Of a DNA stretch of 24,069 bases, positions 1 through 7,631 are shown one piece after another. The notes below the pieces were generated by a model, which was not told the origin of the DNA, searched no databases, and worked only from the letters and a program-made list of their open reading frames with translations. The stretch comes from DATKIY01 sp035543875. Lineage in GTDB: Bacteria > Actinomycetota > Actinomycetes > JAHEKZ01. Location: NCBI GenBank assembly GCA_035543875.1, contig DATKIY010000113.1, forward strand, positions 1-24,069, read 5' to 3'. How positions within the stretch are numbered: the stretch's first letter is position 1; the number at the start of each line of letters is the position of its first letter. The position numbers and the translations under genes are program-made.

Positions 1-1
1 G

Positions 2-331
2 GATGAGCCCGGGGACTCCTATCGGCCGTCGGCGGGGTTGACCCGGCTGATCAAAACCCGCGATCAGACGTGCCGGTTCCCGGGGTGTCGACGGTCAGCG
101 GTCAGCAAAGGGATGGATTTAGATCACACGATCCCGTGGCCGGACGGCCCGACCGCGGCCTGGAACCTAGCGGTGCTGTGTCGGTCCCACCATGTGTTGA
201 AAACCCACTCCGACTGGAAAGTGCAGCAACTAGCGGGTGGGGTTTTGGAATGGACCACCCCGTCCGGGCGGGTGTTCACCACCAAACCCGCCGACTACCG
301 ATCCGGCGCACCACCAGGCAACACGGCCTAA
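2..331 (+). CDS. HNH endonuclease of the DUF222 type, 3' part only
   Basis: The reading frame is open from the first bases of the window to a TAA at 329-331, so this is the C-terminal end of a gene that begins outside it. The visible protein has the Cys pair and His-rich HNH core of the 13E12/DUF222 family: a CRFPGC segment, then DLDHTIPWPDGP, then NLAVLCRSHHVLKTH, ending with a short beta-rich tail. The DHT and HH residues are those expected to bind metal and cut phosphodiester bonds. The N-terminal DUF222 half is not visible. Family members are often multicopy in actinobacteria, and their role is not well established. It is a different subfamily from the second HNH gene near 10.1 kb. It converges on the DUF4439 gene with overlapping stop codons. 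The HNH call is firm; nuclease activity is inferred. Confidence 0.85.
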   Translation, partial: DEPGDSYRPSAGLTRLIKTRDQTCRFPGCRRSAVSKGMDLDHTIPWPDGPTAAWNLAVLCRSHHVLKTHSDWKVQQLAGGVLEWTTPSGRVFTTKPADYRSGAPPGNTA

Positions 332-735
332 CTTTCGATACCTGGAAGTGCGGGAATCTGCGACGTCCACCGCGTGGACTGAATCGCGCTGACACGAAGC
401 CACTGCGCTCCGAACATTCGCGTGGGGACATCCGGCTGCGCGGCTAGTTCTGCGTAGCGGGCAGCACAGTCACGCTCGATGGCCGCCGCAAGTTGTCGCG
501 CCGACGCGGGTCCAGTCACCGGAGTAACCGGGTTGTACGCAGGTTGTGCAGCGACCGGCGTATCGCCGAGTTGAACTATGGCCGCTGCGCATTGGTCGCG
601 TCGACCTCGGTGAAGTTCAAGTCCGGTTCTGGCAAGAACTGAGTCCGGACCCAACTGTCCGCCGATCAGTCCGTAGCCGTAGACGGCGGCATGCTCTTGT
701 TCAAGCGTGGACTGCCACGCTGTCGCGGTTGTCAC
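328..735 (-). CDS. DUF4439 ferritin-like domain protein
   Basis: The protein has the DUF4439 hallmarks. An N-terminal helix reads LEQEHAAVYGYGLIGGQL, a central part includes GDTPVAAQPAYNPVTPVT, a later helix reads AIERDCAARYAELAA, and the C-terminus ends in PALPGIES. The family is predicted to form a ferritin-like four-helix bundle; the Glu and His near the N-terminus would fit the bundle core, but metal binding is not proven. I chose the GTG at 733-735 (protein starting VTTATAWQ) because similar proteins begin just before this helix and it lies about 22 bp after the upstream gene's stop. A longer frame from a TTG at 775-777 would overlap the lipoprotein gene. It is probably co-transcribed with the lipoprotein. 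As I recall, M. tuberculosis Rv2844 sits in the same place beside rimP. Confidence 0.8.
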   Translation of the reverse strand: MTTATAWQSTLEQEHAAVYGYGLIGGQLGPDSVLARTGLELHRGRRDQCAAAIVQLGDTPVAAQPAYNPVTPVTGPASARQLAAAIERDCAARYAELAAQPDVPTRMFGAQWLRVSAIQSTRWTSQIPALPGIES

Positions 736-757
736 TCCGCGGTTCTCAGAGCAGTTC

Positions 758-1282
758 TCATGCGGATCTCTGCGCAAATCTCAAAAACGAAGCAAGCGCA
801 GCGTCAGATGCCGCGAGCGATGCGAGGAGTCGAGCGGGTTCGTCCCCGACAGTTCGAAGGGCTCGCGTGTGCTCTTGTGCCACCCGGTCAGACGCACGAG
901 CCAGTTCCTGCGCAGTTAGTTCCTGCGGAGTAAGTTCCGGCGTGGTGAGCGTCGTCGAGGGCGAAGGTGTAGAGCCGCCGAGCGTGGCAGTCAGTGTTTC
1001 GACGTGAGTGGTGAGGACAGCCTCAATCTGTTGCATGCCTGCAGCTGCGATTGCCGATTGCCGCTCTGTTCGCGCCACTGCTTGAGCGTTGTTCAAGAGC
1101 TGTTGCTCACGCACGAGAGCGGCGGTCAGCGCGACACGATCCGGGTCGATCGCTACCGGGGGCGCTTCGTCGGTGCAGCCAGCAAGCGCTGCCGCCGTAA
1201 CAATCGAGCCTGCGGCTAGGGCTGGACTGAGCAAAACGGCGCGGCGGCTGACCGATGAACAGACGGACATGGCGGGCAGCAT
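758..1282 (-). CDS. Tat-type lipoprotein, helical, partner of the DUF4439 gene
   Basis: The N-terminus reads SRRAVLLSP followed by a hydrophobic stretch and a lipobox-like LAGC, with the lipid-modified Cys near residue 35. This predicts a lipoprotein exported by the twin-arginine route. The mature part is Ala/Gln/Thr-rich and apparently all helical, with a Thr/Ser/Pro-rich linker (GGSTPSPSTTLTTPELT) between two helical segments. I recognise no catalytic motif. Two ATG starts are possible (1280-1282 and 1268-1270). The first has a GGGAAG about 10 nt upstream, but the Tat motif lies inside either form. The gene is divergent from rimP and ends 22 bp before the preferred DUF4439 start. As I recall, Rv2843, beside rimP in M. 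tuberculosis, is the counterpart. Localisation is well supported; function is unknown. Confidence 0.75.
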   Translation of the reverse strand: MLPAMSVCSSVSRRAVLLSPALAAGSIVTAAALAGCTDEAPPVAIDPDRVALTAALVREQQLLNNAQAVARTERQSAIAAAGMQQIEAVLTTHVETLTATLGGSTPSPSTTLTTPELTPQELTAQELARASDRVAQEHTRALRTVGDEPARLLASLAASDAALASFLRFAQRSA

Positions 1283-1334
1283 GCCACGCGGCTTCCCGCG
1301 TACACCGGTCGACGCTCCCTAGGGCGGTCGACCG

Positions 1335-1344
1335 ACGCTAGGCT
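1335..1344. promoter_or_regulatory. possible overlapping divergent -10 elements between the lipoprotein gene and rimP
   Basis: The 161-bp divergent spacer contains TAGGCT on the plus strand (1339-1344) and TAGCGT on the minus strand (1335-1340). Both fit the actinobacterial TANNNT -10 pattern and overlap by two bases. No good -35 box stands at 17 bp on either side. Just upstream, the octamer CGGTCGAC occurs twice (1307-1314 and 1325-1332), each containing a GTCGAC palindrome. The positions suit a bidirectional promoter, but this is inference. Confidence 0.3.
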
Positions 1345-1443
1345 GGTGGGTGCACGACCTCGACGAAGTGTGGCCAAAGTGTGGGCACAGGTGGCCAAGG
1401 GTCGAGACAACTAGCACGTACAACAGGATCGGTTGGAGGCATC

Positions 1444-1968
1444 GTGGGCGCGGTAGCGGAAAGAGTTGAGCGCGCGCTGGCGCCCGCAGTAACCGATCAG
1501 GGCCTCGACTTGGAATCGGTTGAAGTCCAACCGGCCGGTCGCCGCCGCCTCGTCCGCGTACTCGTGGATCGCGATGGCGGGATCAATCTGGATGATGTGG
1601 CGATGCTGAGCCACCATCTGTCAGAGGTACTCGACGAGTCCGACGCGATGGGGGACCAGCCGTACGTCCTCGAAGTGTCCTCGCCAGGAGTAGACCGCCC
1701 ATTGACGCTGCCTCGGCACTGGCGCCGCTCGCGCGGACGGCTGGTCAACGTCGAGCTCACCGGCGGTGACAAGGTGTCAGGACGCATTGCTCAAACCACG
1801 GACGACGCGGCCATCCTCACCACGAGTGATGGCGAGTTTTCGGTGAGGTTTGCAGACGTGGCGAGCGCCCGTATTGAAGTTGAGTTCACCCATTCTCACC
1901 AAGACGAGCCGGCGGACGATGAGCCGACGGATGGTGTCACCGCTGAGTCACACGACACAGACAACTGA
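1444..1968 (+). CDS. rimP: ribosome maturation factor RimP
   Basis: RimP binds the 30S subunit during assembly, and its gene stands immediately before nusA in most bacteria, as here. The N-terminal domain shows VERALAPAVTDQGLDLESVEV, then RRLVRVLVDRDGGINLDDVAML. The conserved YVLEVSSPGVDRPL follows, and then the SH3-like C-terminal domain (VNVELTGGDKVSGRI). The tail after about residue 150 is acidic. I chose the GTG at 1444 because a GGAGG lies at 1435-1439 and homology starts there. The frame is also open from a GTG at 1381, which would add 21 residues unlike the family. Transcription probably starts in the spacer shared with the divergent lipoprotein gene. The identification is firm; only the start is uncertain. 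Confidence 0.95.
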   Translation: MGAVAERVERALAPAVTDQGLDLESVEVQPAGRRRLVRVLVDRDGGINLDDVAMLSHHLSEVLDESDAMGDQPYVLEVSSPGVDRPLTLPRHWRRSRGRLVNVELTGGDKVSGRIAQTTDDAAILTTSDGEFSVRFADVASARIEVEFTHSHQDEPADDEPTDGVTAESHDTDN

Positions 1969-1984
1969 ATACAGACAACTGAAG
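1957..1984 (+). repeat. 14-bp imperfect tandem duplication across the rimP stop codon
   Basis: ACAGACAACTGAAT (1957-1970) is followed directly by ACAGACAACTGAAG (1971-1984), differing only in the last base. The first copy holds the rimP TGA stop; the second lies in the 30-bp spacer before nusA, just before its GGAGGGAG ribosome binding site. It looks like a recent slippage duplication. Confidence 0.8.
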
Positions 1985-1998
1985 ACGGAGGGAGCGAC

Positions 1999-3009
1999 AT
2001 GGATATCGATATGACCGCGCTGCGGTCTTTGGTCAACGAGCGAGAGATCTCACTGACCGTTGTGGTGGAGGCCATCGAACGCGCCCTTGAAACTGCTTAT
2101 CAGCACACAGGCGGCGCGCAACCCAACGCTCGTGTTGAGCTCGATCGAACCAGCGGACACGTGACTGTTTGGGCCGCTGAAACCGACGAAGACGGTGCTG
2201 TTCTTCGCGAGTGGGACGACACACCTGAGGGCTTTGGCCGAGTTGCTGCGACCACTGCGAAACAGGTGATTCTGCAGCGACTTCGCGACGCCGAGGATGA
2301 GGCGACCTTCGGCGCCTGGTCCGGACGAGAAGGCGACCTAGTGTCCGGCGTGATTCAGCAAGGTGCAGATCCTGAAACCGTGTTGGTCGACCTTGGCGCT
2401 ATCGAGGCCCAGTTGCCGCGCTCCGAGCAGGTTCCCGGCGAGGAGTACATCCATGGAGAGCGGTTGCGCTGCTACGTAGTCGGCGTGCGCAAGGGCGGTC
2501 GCGGTCCAATCATCACCGTGTCACGTACCCATCCCGCCCTTGTCAAGAAATTGTTTGCGTTGGAAGTCCCGGAAATCGCCGATGGATCCGTGGAGATTTC
2601 CGCTATCGCTCGTGAAGCTGGGCATCGAACGAAGATCGCGGTCCGCTCGCACCGTGAGGGCGTCAATGCCAAAGGCTCATGCATCGGACCGATGGGGGCC
2701 AGAGTGCGTGCCGTTATGGCAGACCTTCATGGCGAGAAGATCGACATCGTCGACTGGTCCGAGGACCCGGGCGCTTTTGTCGGGCACGCCTTGTCCCCAG
2801 CTCGCGTGACTTCCGTCGACGTTGTTGACCTTGAGGCAAAGGCCGCCCGCGTCGTTGTGCCTGACTACCAACTGTCCCTGGCGATTGGCCGCGAGGGACA
2901 AAACGCCAGGCTGGCAGCCCGGCTGACTGGCTGGCGCATCGATATCACCTCCGATATGGCCACCGGTTCACCCGCGGATCGTCCCGCTCCCGCCGAGTCC
3001 GGTGGCTGA
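1999..3009 (+). CDS. nusA: transcription termination/antitermination protein NusA
   Basis: NusA binds RNA polymerase and nascent RNA and controls pausing, termination and antitermination. The 336-residue protein has the compact actinobacterial layout. An N-terminal polymerase-binding domain covers about residues 1-105 (LVNEREISLTVVVEAIERAL). An S1 domain follows at about 112-178. KH1 has the GxxG signature GPMG near 230-233, and KH2 has IGREGQNARLA near 296-306. There are no C-terminal acidic repeats, as expected outside proteobacteria. The ATG at 1999 has a strong GGAGGGAG at 1987-1994; an in-frame ATG at 2011 is less likely. It follows rimP by 30 bp and overlaps ylxR by 8 bp, so the three genes form one transcription unit. 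Confidence 0.97.
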   Translation: MDIDMTALRSLVNEREISLTVVVEAIERALETAYQHTGGAQPNARVELDRTSGHVTVWAAETDEDGAVLREWDDTPEGFGRVAATTAKQVILQRLRDAEDEATFGAWSGREGDLVSGVIQQGADPETVLVDLGAIEAQLPRSEQVPGEEYIHGERLRCYVVGVRKGGRGPIITVSRTHPALVKKLFALEVPEIADGSVEISAIAREAGHRTKIAVRSHREGVNAKGSCIGPMGARVRAVMADLHGEKIDIVDWSEDPGAFVGHALSPARVTSVDVVDLEAKAARVVVPDYQLSLAIGREGQNARLAARLTGWRIDITSDMATGSPADRPAPAESGG

Positions 3010-3352
3010 CCGGGTAGACTCGCCTCCGGCTCGTAGCGCTCAGCCTCTCCGCACATGTGTGGGTTGTCGGCAGAAGGCGCCACAAGCTGATCTGCTGCGG
3101 GTCGTCGCGGTGCCAGGTCCAGCGGGCATGCTCGCTGTCCCCGACCCCCGCCGCCAGCAGCCCGGGAGAGGTGCCTATGTGCATCTGCGACCGGAATGTC
3201 TGGACCTCGCCGAACGGCGGCGGGCGTTCCCACGAGCCCTTCGGCTCACGGGTGCGCTCGACCACTCGCAGGTGGGCGAACAGATAAGTCAGAGCAGTCC
3301 CAGTCAGATCATGAACCGAGGGCAGGACGAGATGGCGAAGAAACCGCGATGA
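3002..3352 (+). CDS. ylxR: YlxR (DUF448) RNA-binding/regulatory protein
   Basis: The protein carries the YlxR family signature RTCVGCRQKA near residue 17, then LLRVVA and GRGAYVHLRPECLDLAERRRAFPRAL-type sequence. This small fold has a basic surface that binds RNA or nucleoid components. The gene almost always lies between nusA and infB, as here. The GTG start at 3002 overlaps the end of nusA by 8 bp, which suggests translational coupling. After about residue 95 the tail (ending QDEMAKKPR) is not part of the family core and may vary between species. The exact molecular role is unsettled; the family call is firm. Confidence 0.93.
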   Translation: MADRVDSPPARSAQPLRTCVGCRQKAPQADLLRVVAVPGPAGMLAVPDPRRQQPGRGAYVHLRPECLDLAERRRAFPRALRLTGALDHSQVGEQISQSSPSQIMNRGQDEMAKKPR

Positions 3353-3424
3353 GCGCGCAGCGATGAGCATGTCGACGTACTAGCGGTCCGGCGCCACCAA
3401 GCCCGGGCCAAAGACAGGAGAGCA

Positions 3425-6112
3425 GTGGCTAAGGTCCGGGTGTACGAGCTCGCGAAAGAGCTCGGAGTAGAGAGCAAGGTCGTTCTGGCCAAGCTCCAAG
3501 ATATGGGTGAGTTTGTTCGGTCGGCATCGTCGACCGTTGAGCCGCCCGTCGTTCGCAAGCTCAAAGAGGTCTTCCCCGCAGCAGCTCCTGCGCCGGCTAA
3601 GAAGGCCGCCGCGAAGAAGGCGACAGCCAAGAAATCCGCAGCTGCTCCAGCGCCAGCGCCGGCAGCAGTGCCGACCGTCGTCGAGACGGCACCTGAAGTT
3701 TCTATCGAAGAACCAGTTGCTTCCGCAGAGCCAACAGTGGTGGCGCCGCCCGCGAGCGATCCGACGGTCGAGCCGGCCGCAGCTGCAGCTGCCGCGCCGC
3801 CTCGTCCGGCTGGCCCGCGCCCAGGCAACAACCCCTTCACGAGTAAGGACGGCGCCATACCGCGCCCAGCGGCAAGGCCAGGCGGACCTCGGCCAGCTGC
3901 CCCTAACCCAGGCATGATGCCCACCCGCCCTGCACCCTCCGGTCGCAGCGGCGGTCCGGCTGGACGCACAGGAGCGCCAGCGGGTCGTCAAGGCGCCCCA
4001 GCGGGTCGTCAAGGCGCTCCCGGTGGCGGACGTCCGGGTGGTGCTGGAGCTGGCGGCGGTGGTGGCTACGGCGGTCGTCCTGGTGGCGGTGGTGGTGGTC
4101 CCGGAGGTGGCGGTGGAGCCGGTTTCGGCGGTCGTCCCGGTGGTTTCTCTGGTCGTCCTGGTGGCGGTGGTGGTCGCGGTCAGACCGCTGGTGCGTTCGG
4201 TCGTGGTGGCGGCAAGCAGCGTGGCCGCAAGTCGCGTAAGCAACGCCGTCAAGAGTTCGACAACCTGCAGGCACCAACCGTAGGCGGCGTCCAAATCCCA
4301 CGTGGTCAAGGCGAGATTGTTCGGCTTCCGCGTGGCGCGTCCCTCACCGACTTTGCGGATCGGATCAACGCCAACCCAGCTTCGCTGGTGCAGGTCCTGT
4401 TCACGCTTGGTGAGATGGCAACGGCAACGCAGTCGCTCGACGAGGACACCTTCCAGCTGCTCGCTGCTGAACTTGGCTACGACGTTCAGATCGTCAGTCC
4501 TGAAGACGAAGACCGTGAGCTGCTGGAGTCGTTCGATATCGACCTCGACGCTGAGGTCGCTGGCCAAGACGACAGCGAACTTGCGCCTCGCCCGCCTGTC
4601 GTCACAGTCATGGGTCACGTCGACCACGGAAAGACCAAGCTCCTTGACGCGATCCGGGAGACCGACGTTGTCGCCGATGAGGCTGGCGGAATTACCCAGC
4701 ACATCGGTGCCTACCAGGTCCACGTTCCTCATGACGGAGTCGAGCGCGCGATTACGTTCATTGACACCCCAGGTCACGAAGCGTTCACCGCAATGCGTGC
4801 CCGAGGCGCCAAGGTCACTGACATTGCGGTGCTGGTGGTTGCTGCTGACGACGGCGTCATGCCGCAGACCGTTGAGGCGCTCAACCACGCACTGGCGGCA
4901 GAAGTGCCGATCGTCGTGGCGGTGAACAAAGTAGACAAGGAAGACGCCAACCCAGACAAGGTGCGTCAGCAGCTCACCGAGTACGGCCTGATCGCGGAGG
5001 AGTACGGCGGCGAAACAATGTTCGTCGACGTGTCAGCCAAGGGCCGACTCCACATCGACAAACTCCTCGAAGCAATCCTGCTTACTGCGGATGCGTCGTT
5101 GGATCTTCGCGCCAACCCTGGCAGCGAAGCTCGCGGTATCGCAATCGAAGCCCACCTGGACCGCGGTCGCGGGCCGGTTGCGACCGTTTTGGTGCAGCGG
5201 GGCACGCTCCGCGTCGGAGAGTCGATCGTTGCGGGCGATGCGTTTGGTCGCGTACGCGCGATGGTCGACGAACATGGTCACCCCGTCGAGGAAGCCGGTC
5301 CGTCACGACCGGTCATGGTCTTGGGGCTGACATCAGTCCCTCGAGCTGGCGACAAGTTCCTCGTATCGAACGACGACCGCACGGCCCGCCAGATTGCTGA
5401 GAAGCGGCAGGCGGCCGAGCGCAACGCGCAACTGGCCAAGACGCGTAAGAAGGTCAGCCTCGAAGACCTGCAGAAGATTCTTGAGCAGGGTGCGATCGAA
5501 ACCTTGAACTTGATCCTCAAGGGCGATGTTTCGGGTTCGGTTGAAGCGCTTGAAGATGCGCTGATCAAGGTCGAAGTTGGCGAAGACGTCGACCTTCGGA
5601 TCATCCACCGAGGCGTCGGTTCCATCACCGAGCACGACGTTACGTTGGCATCTGCATCTGAGGCCATCATTATCGGCTTCAACGTGCGTCCAGAGGGTCG
5701 TGCGCGAGAACTCGCCGAGCGCGAGGGCGTGGACATCCGCTACTACTCGATCATCTACCAGGCGATCGAGGACATTGAGAATGCTCTCAAGGGCATGCTC
5801 AAGCCGGAGTTCGAGGAGATCGAGCTCGGCAGCGCCGAGGTTCGCGAGGTCTTCCGTTCGAGCAAGTTCGGAAACGTCGCAGGTTCGCTTGTCCGCAGCG
5901 GTGAGATCAAGCGTGGCGTCAAAGCGCGCGTCATCCGCGACGGCGCGGTGGTTGCGGAAAGCGTCGAAATCGCTGGCTTGCGTCGATTCAAGGACGATGT
6001 CACCGAAGTTCGCGAGGGCTTTGAGTGCGGTATCAACCTCGGCAACTTCAACGACATCAAGGTCGACGATGTCATCGAGGCCTACGAGGTTCGGGAGAAG
6101 CCGCGGTCATAG
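3425..6112 (+). CDS. infB: translation initiation factor IF-2
   Basis: IF-2 is the GTPase that brings initiator fMet-tRNA to the 30S subunit and promotes subunit joining. The small N-terminal IF2_N domain is seen at residues 1-50 (VRVYELAKELGVESKVVLAK). A long Ala/Pro/Lys then Gly-rich linker follows to about 270. A second IF2_N-like domain lies at about 295-355, and the G domain begins near 390. G motifs are GHVDHGKT at 397-404, GGITQHI at 421-427, DTPGH at 447-451 and NKVD at 501-504, followed by a VSAKG-type G5. The C-terminal domains II-IV look complete, ending EAYEVREKPRS. The GTG at 3425 has AGGAG at 3416-3420. The length of 895 is in the actinobacterial range, inflated by the linker. 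Confidence 0.98.
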   Translation: MAKVRVYELAKELGVESKVVLAKLQDMGEFVRSASSTVEPPVVRKLKEVFPAAAPAPAKKAAAKKATAKKSAAAPAPAPAAVPTVVETAPEVSIEEPVASAEPTVVAPPASDPTVEPAAAAAAAPPRPAGPRPGNNPFTSKDGAIPRPAARPGGPRPAAPNPGMMPTRPAPSGRSGGPAGRTGAPAGRQGAPAGRQGAPGGGRPGGAGAGGGGGYGGRPGGGGGGPGGGGGAGFGGRPGGFSGRPGGGGGRGQTAGAFGRGGGKQRGRKSRKQRRQEFDNLQAPTVGGVQIPRGQGEIVRLPRGASLTDFADRINANPASLVQVLFTLGEMATATQSLDEDTFQLLAAELGYDVQIVSPEDEDRELLESFDIDLDAEVAGQDDSELAPRPPVVTVMGHVDHGKTKLLDAIRETDVVADEAGGITQHIGAYQVHVPHDGVERAITFIDTPGHEAFTAMRARGAKVTDIAVLVVAADDGVMPQTVEALNHALAAEVPIVVAVNKVDKEDANPDKVRQQLTEYGLIAEEYGGETMFVDVSAKGRLHIDKLLEAILLTADASLDLRANPGSEARGIAIEAHLDRGRGPVATVLVQRGTLRVGESIVAGDAFGRVRAMVDEHGHPVEEAGPSRPVMVLGLTSVPRAGDKFLVSNDDRTARQIAEKRQAAERNAQLAKTRKKVSLEDLQKILEQGAIETLNLILKGDVSGSVEALEDALIKVEVGEDVDLRIIHRGVGSITEHDVTLASASEAIIIGFNVRPEGRARELAEREGVDIRYYSIIYQAIEDIENALKGMLKPEFEEIELGSAEVREVFRSSKFGNVAGSLVRSGEIKRGVKARVIRDGAVVAESVEIAGLRRFKDDVTEVREGFECGINLGNFNDIKVDDVIEAYEVREKPRS
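3962..4213 (+). repeat. Gly-rich low-complexity repeat inside infB
   Basis: Residues 180-263 of IF-2 begin with three near-copies of the heptad GAPAGRQ, visible in DNA as repeats of about 21 bp around 3971-4021. After these come runs of Gly with GGRPGG units. The DNA is dominated by GGT/GGC codons. This is the interdomain linker, known to vary strongly in length between actinobacteria, and is probably prone to slippage. Confidence 0.85.
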
Positions 6113-6148
6113 TCGCTTCGAACAGTTCATTCGAAATCTGGAGGACTT

Positions 6149-6586
6149 GTGAGTGAAATGGACGCGAGGGCTCGCAAGTTAGCCGAGCGAATTCAGGTGA
6201 TTGTCGCCGAAACTTTGGAGTTTCGGGTCAAGGATCCACGCGTAGGTTTTGTGACGATTACTGACGTGCGCCTCACTAACGACCTGCGAGAAGCGAGCAT
6301 CTTCTACACGGTCTACGGCGACGATGAGGCGCACGCCAACACCGCCGCGGCGTTGGACAGTGCAAGAGGAATGCTCCGCACTGAGGTGGGACGTCAAACC
6401 GGGGTTCGCCACACCCCTTCACTGGCGTTTTTCGCAGACGTTGTTCCCGAAGAAGCCCGGCATGTTGAAGACCTCTTGCGTAAAGCACGTGCCGATGACG
6501 AGCGGGTGCACCATCAAGCCGCCGGGGCTCGCTATGCCGGCGACGAGGACCCATACCGACATGATGACGAGGACGCCACCGCGTGA
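6149..6586 (+). CDS. rbfA: 30S ribosome-binding factor RbfA
   Basis: RbfA is a KH-like fold protein that helps mature the 5' end of 16S rRNA in the 30S subunit, especially in cold conditions. The family pattern is clear: ARKLAERIQVIVAETLEF, then KDPRVGFVTITDVRLTNDL, then ASIFYTVYG, then RTEVGRQTGVRHTPSLAFF. The last 30 residues are charged and His/Asp-rich. The GTG start at 6149 has GGAGG at 6140-6144. The gene follows infB by 36 bp and overlaps the next gene by 4 bp, so it is in the same operon. In many relatives a DUF503 gene stands between infB and rbfA; it is missing here. Confidence 0.97.
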   Translation: MSEMDARARKLAERIQVIVAETLEFRVKDPRVGFVTITDVRLTNDLREASIFYTVYGDDEAHANTAAALDSARGMLRTEVGRQTGVRHTPSLAFFADVVPEEARHVEDLLRKARADDERVHHQAAGARYAGDEDPYRHDDEDATA

Positions 6587-7623
6587 CGTTGATTCAAGAA
6601 GAGCGATGGTCAGCGGCAGTTGAGACCTTGCTGTCAGCGAAGTCGTTGTTGCTGCTTGGCCACGTTGCTCCAGATGGTGATGCCTTGGGTTCAGCGCTGG
6701 CCGTCGGTCTTGCATTGCGGGACCTTCCGGGCTCTCGTCGCGTGGAGGTTTCGTTCGGCGACGATCCGTTCGTCGTTCCGGCGAATTTGGAAAACCTGCC
6801 AGGGCAAAGTCTCTTAGTCTCACCGAAGGACATCACGCGAGCGATAGCAGCTGATCCTTCGGTCGCACCCGATGTGGTAGCAACCTTCGATGCCTCGAGC
6901 GTGGACCGACTCGGCGTCCTGCGCGAAGTAGGTGAAAAGGCCAGCACGTTACTTGCGGTGGACCACCATGCCTCGTACGACGGGTTCGGCACGATGGAGT
7001 TGGTTGACGTCAGTGCACCCGCGACTGCCGTGATCGCCGACCAACTCATCCATCGTCTGGGAGTGAACCTCACCCACGACATCGCTGCTTGTCTATACAC
7101 CGGTCTCGTGACAGACACCGGCTCCTTCCGTTACCCAGGTACGACGTCAGACACCCATGAGTTCGCGGGTCGGCTCCTCGATGCTGGGATTGCGTTTGAC
7201 GTCATAACCCGAGACCTGTTCGACAGCGTGCCGTTTGGGTACCTCGGTTTGCTCGGTCACGCGCTTGAGTCAGCACAGCTGGAAGCTGAAGCTGCCGGCG
7301 GACTTGGTCTGGTGTGGACGTTCGTGCCTGCGGAGGAACGACGGCGACGAAGGCTCGCGTTCGACCTCGTCGAACCAATCATCGACACAGTACGCAAAGC
7401 GGTGGAAGCCGAAGTTGCCATCGTGTTGAAAGAAGACGACGACGGTGAGCTAAGAGTGTCGATGCGGTCGAAGGGCCAGATTGATGTGAGTACTGTCGCA
7501 ACTCTGCTCGGGGGTGGTGGCCATCGGTATGCCGCCGGTTTTACTGCGGCATCGAAACAGCCGAAAGAAGTTATCGCAGAACTACGCGAGGCCCTTTCCG
7601 CAGTCGCCAGCAACAAGAGCTAG
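6583..7623 (+). CDS. nrnA: DHH/DHHA1 phosphoesterase, NrnA-like
   Basis: This family hydrolyses short RNA oligonucleotides (nanoRNA) and, in several members, 3'-phosphoadenosine 5'-phosphate (pAp) or cyclic dinucleotide products. The DHH domain shows GHVAPDGDALGS with metal-binding D31 and D33, an Asp in VATFDASS, and the DHH signature DHHA at 127-130. A further motif reads LYTGLVTDTGSFRYPGTT. The C-terminal DHHA1 domain ends with LLGGGGHRYAAGF, the substrate-binding glycine motif. It overlaps rbfA by 4 bp and ends 8 bp before truB. The position beside rbfA and truB is typical. The exact substrate (nanoRNA, pAp or pApA) cannot be told from the sequence. Confidence 0.92.
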   Translation: MTLIQEERWSAAVETLLSAKSLLLLGHVAPDGDALGSALAVGLALRDLPGSRRVEVSFGDDPFVVPANLENLPGQSLLVSPKDITRAIAADPSVAPDVVATFDASSVDRLGVLREVGEKASTLLAVDHHASYDGFGTMELVDVSAPATAVIADQLIHRLGVNLTHDIAACLYTGLVTDTGSFRYPGTTSDTHEFAGRLLDAGIAFDVITRDLFDSVPFGYLGLLGHALESAQLEAEAAGGLGLVWTFVPAEERRRRRLAFDLVEPIIDTVRKAVEAEVAIVLKEDDDGELRVSMRSKGQIDVSTVATLLGGGGHRYAAGFTAASKQPKEVIAELREALSAVASNKS

Positions 7624-7631
7624 CTGAGGCC

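Noticed and set aside
546..1007. Plus-strand frames opposite the DUF4439 and lipoprotein genes
   Set aside because: Ser/Arg-rich low-complexity translations opposite two well-supported genes.
3380..4888. Long minus-strand reading frame (502 codons) across infB
   Set aside because: It lies fully antisense to the Gly-rich and G-domain part of infB; its Thr/Arg/His-rich composition follows from the GC-biased codons of the sense gene, and no family is recognisable.
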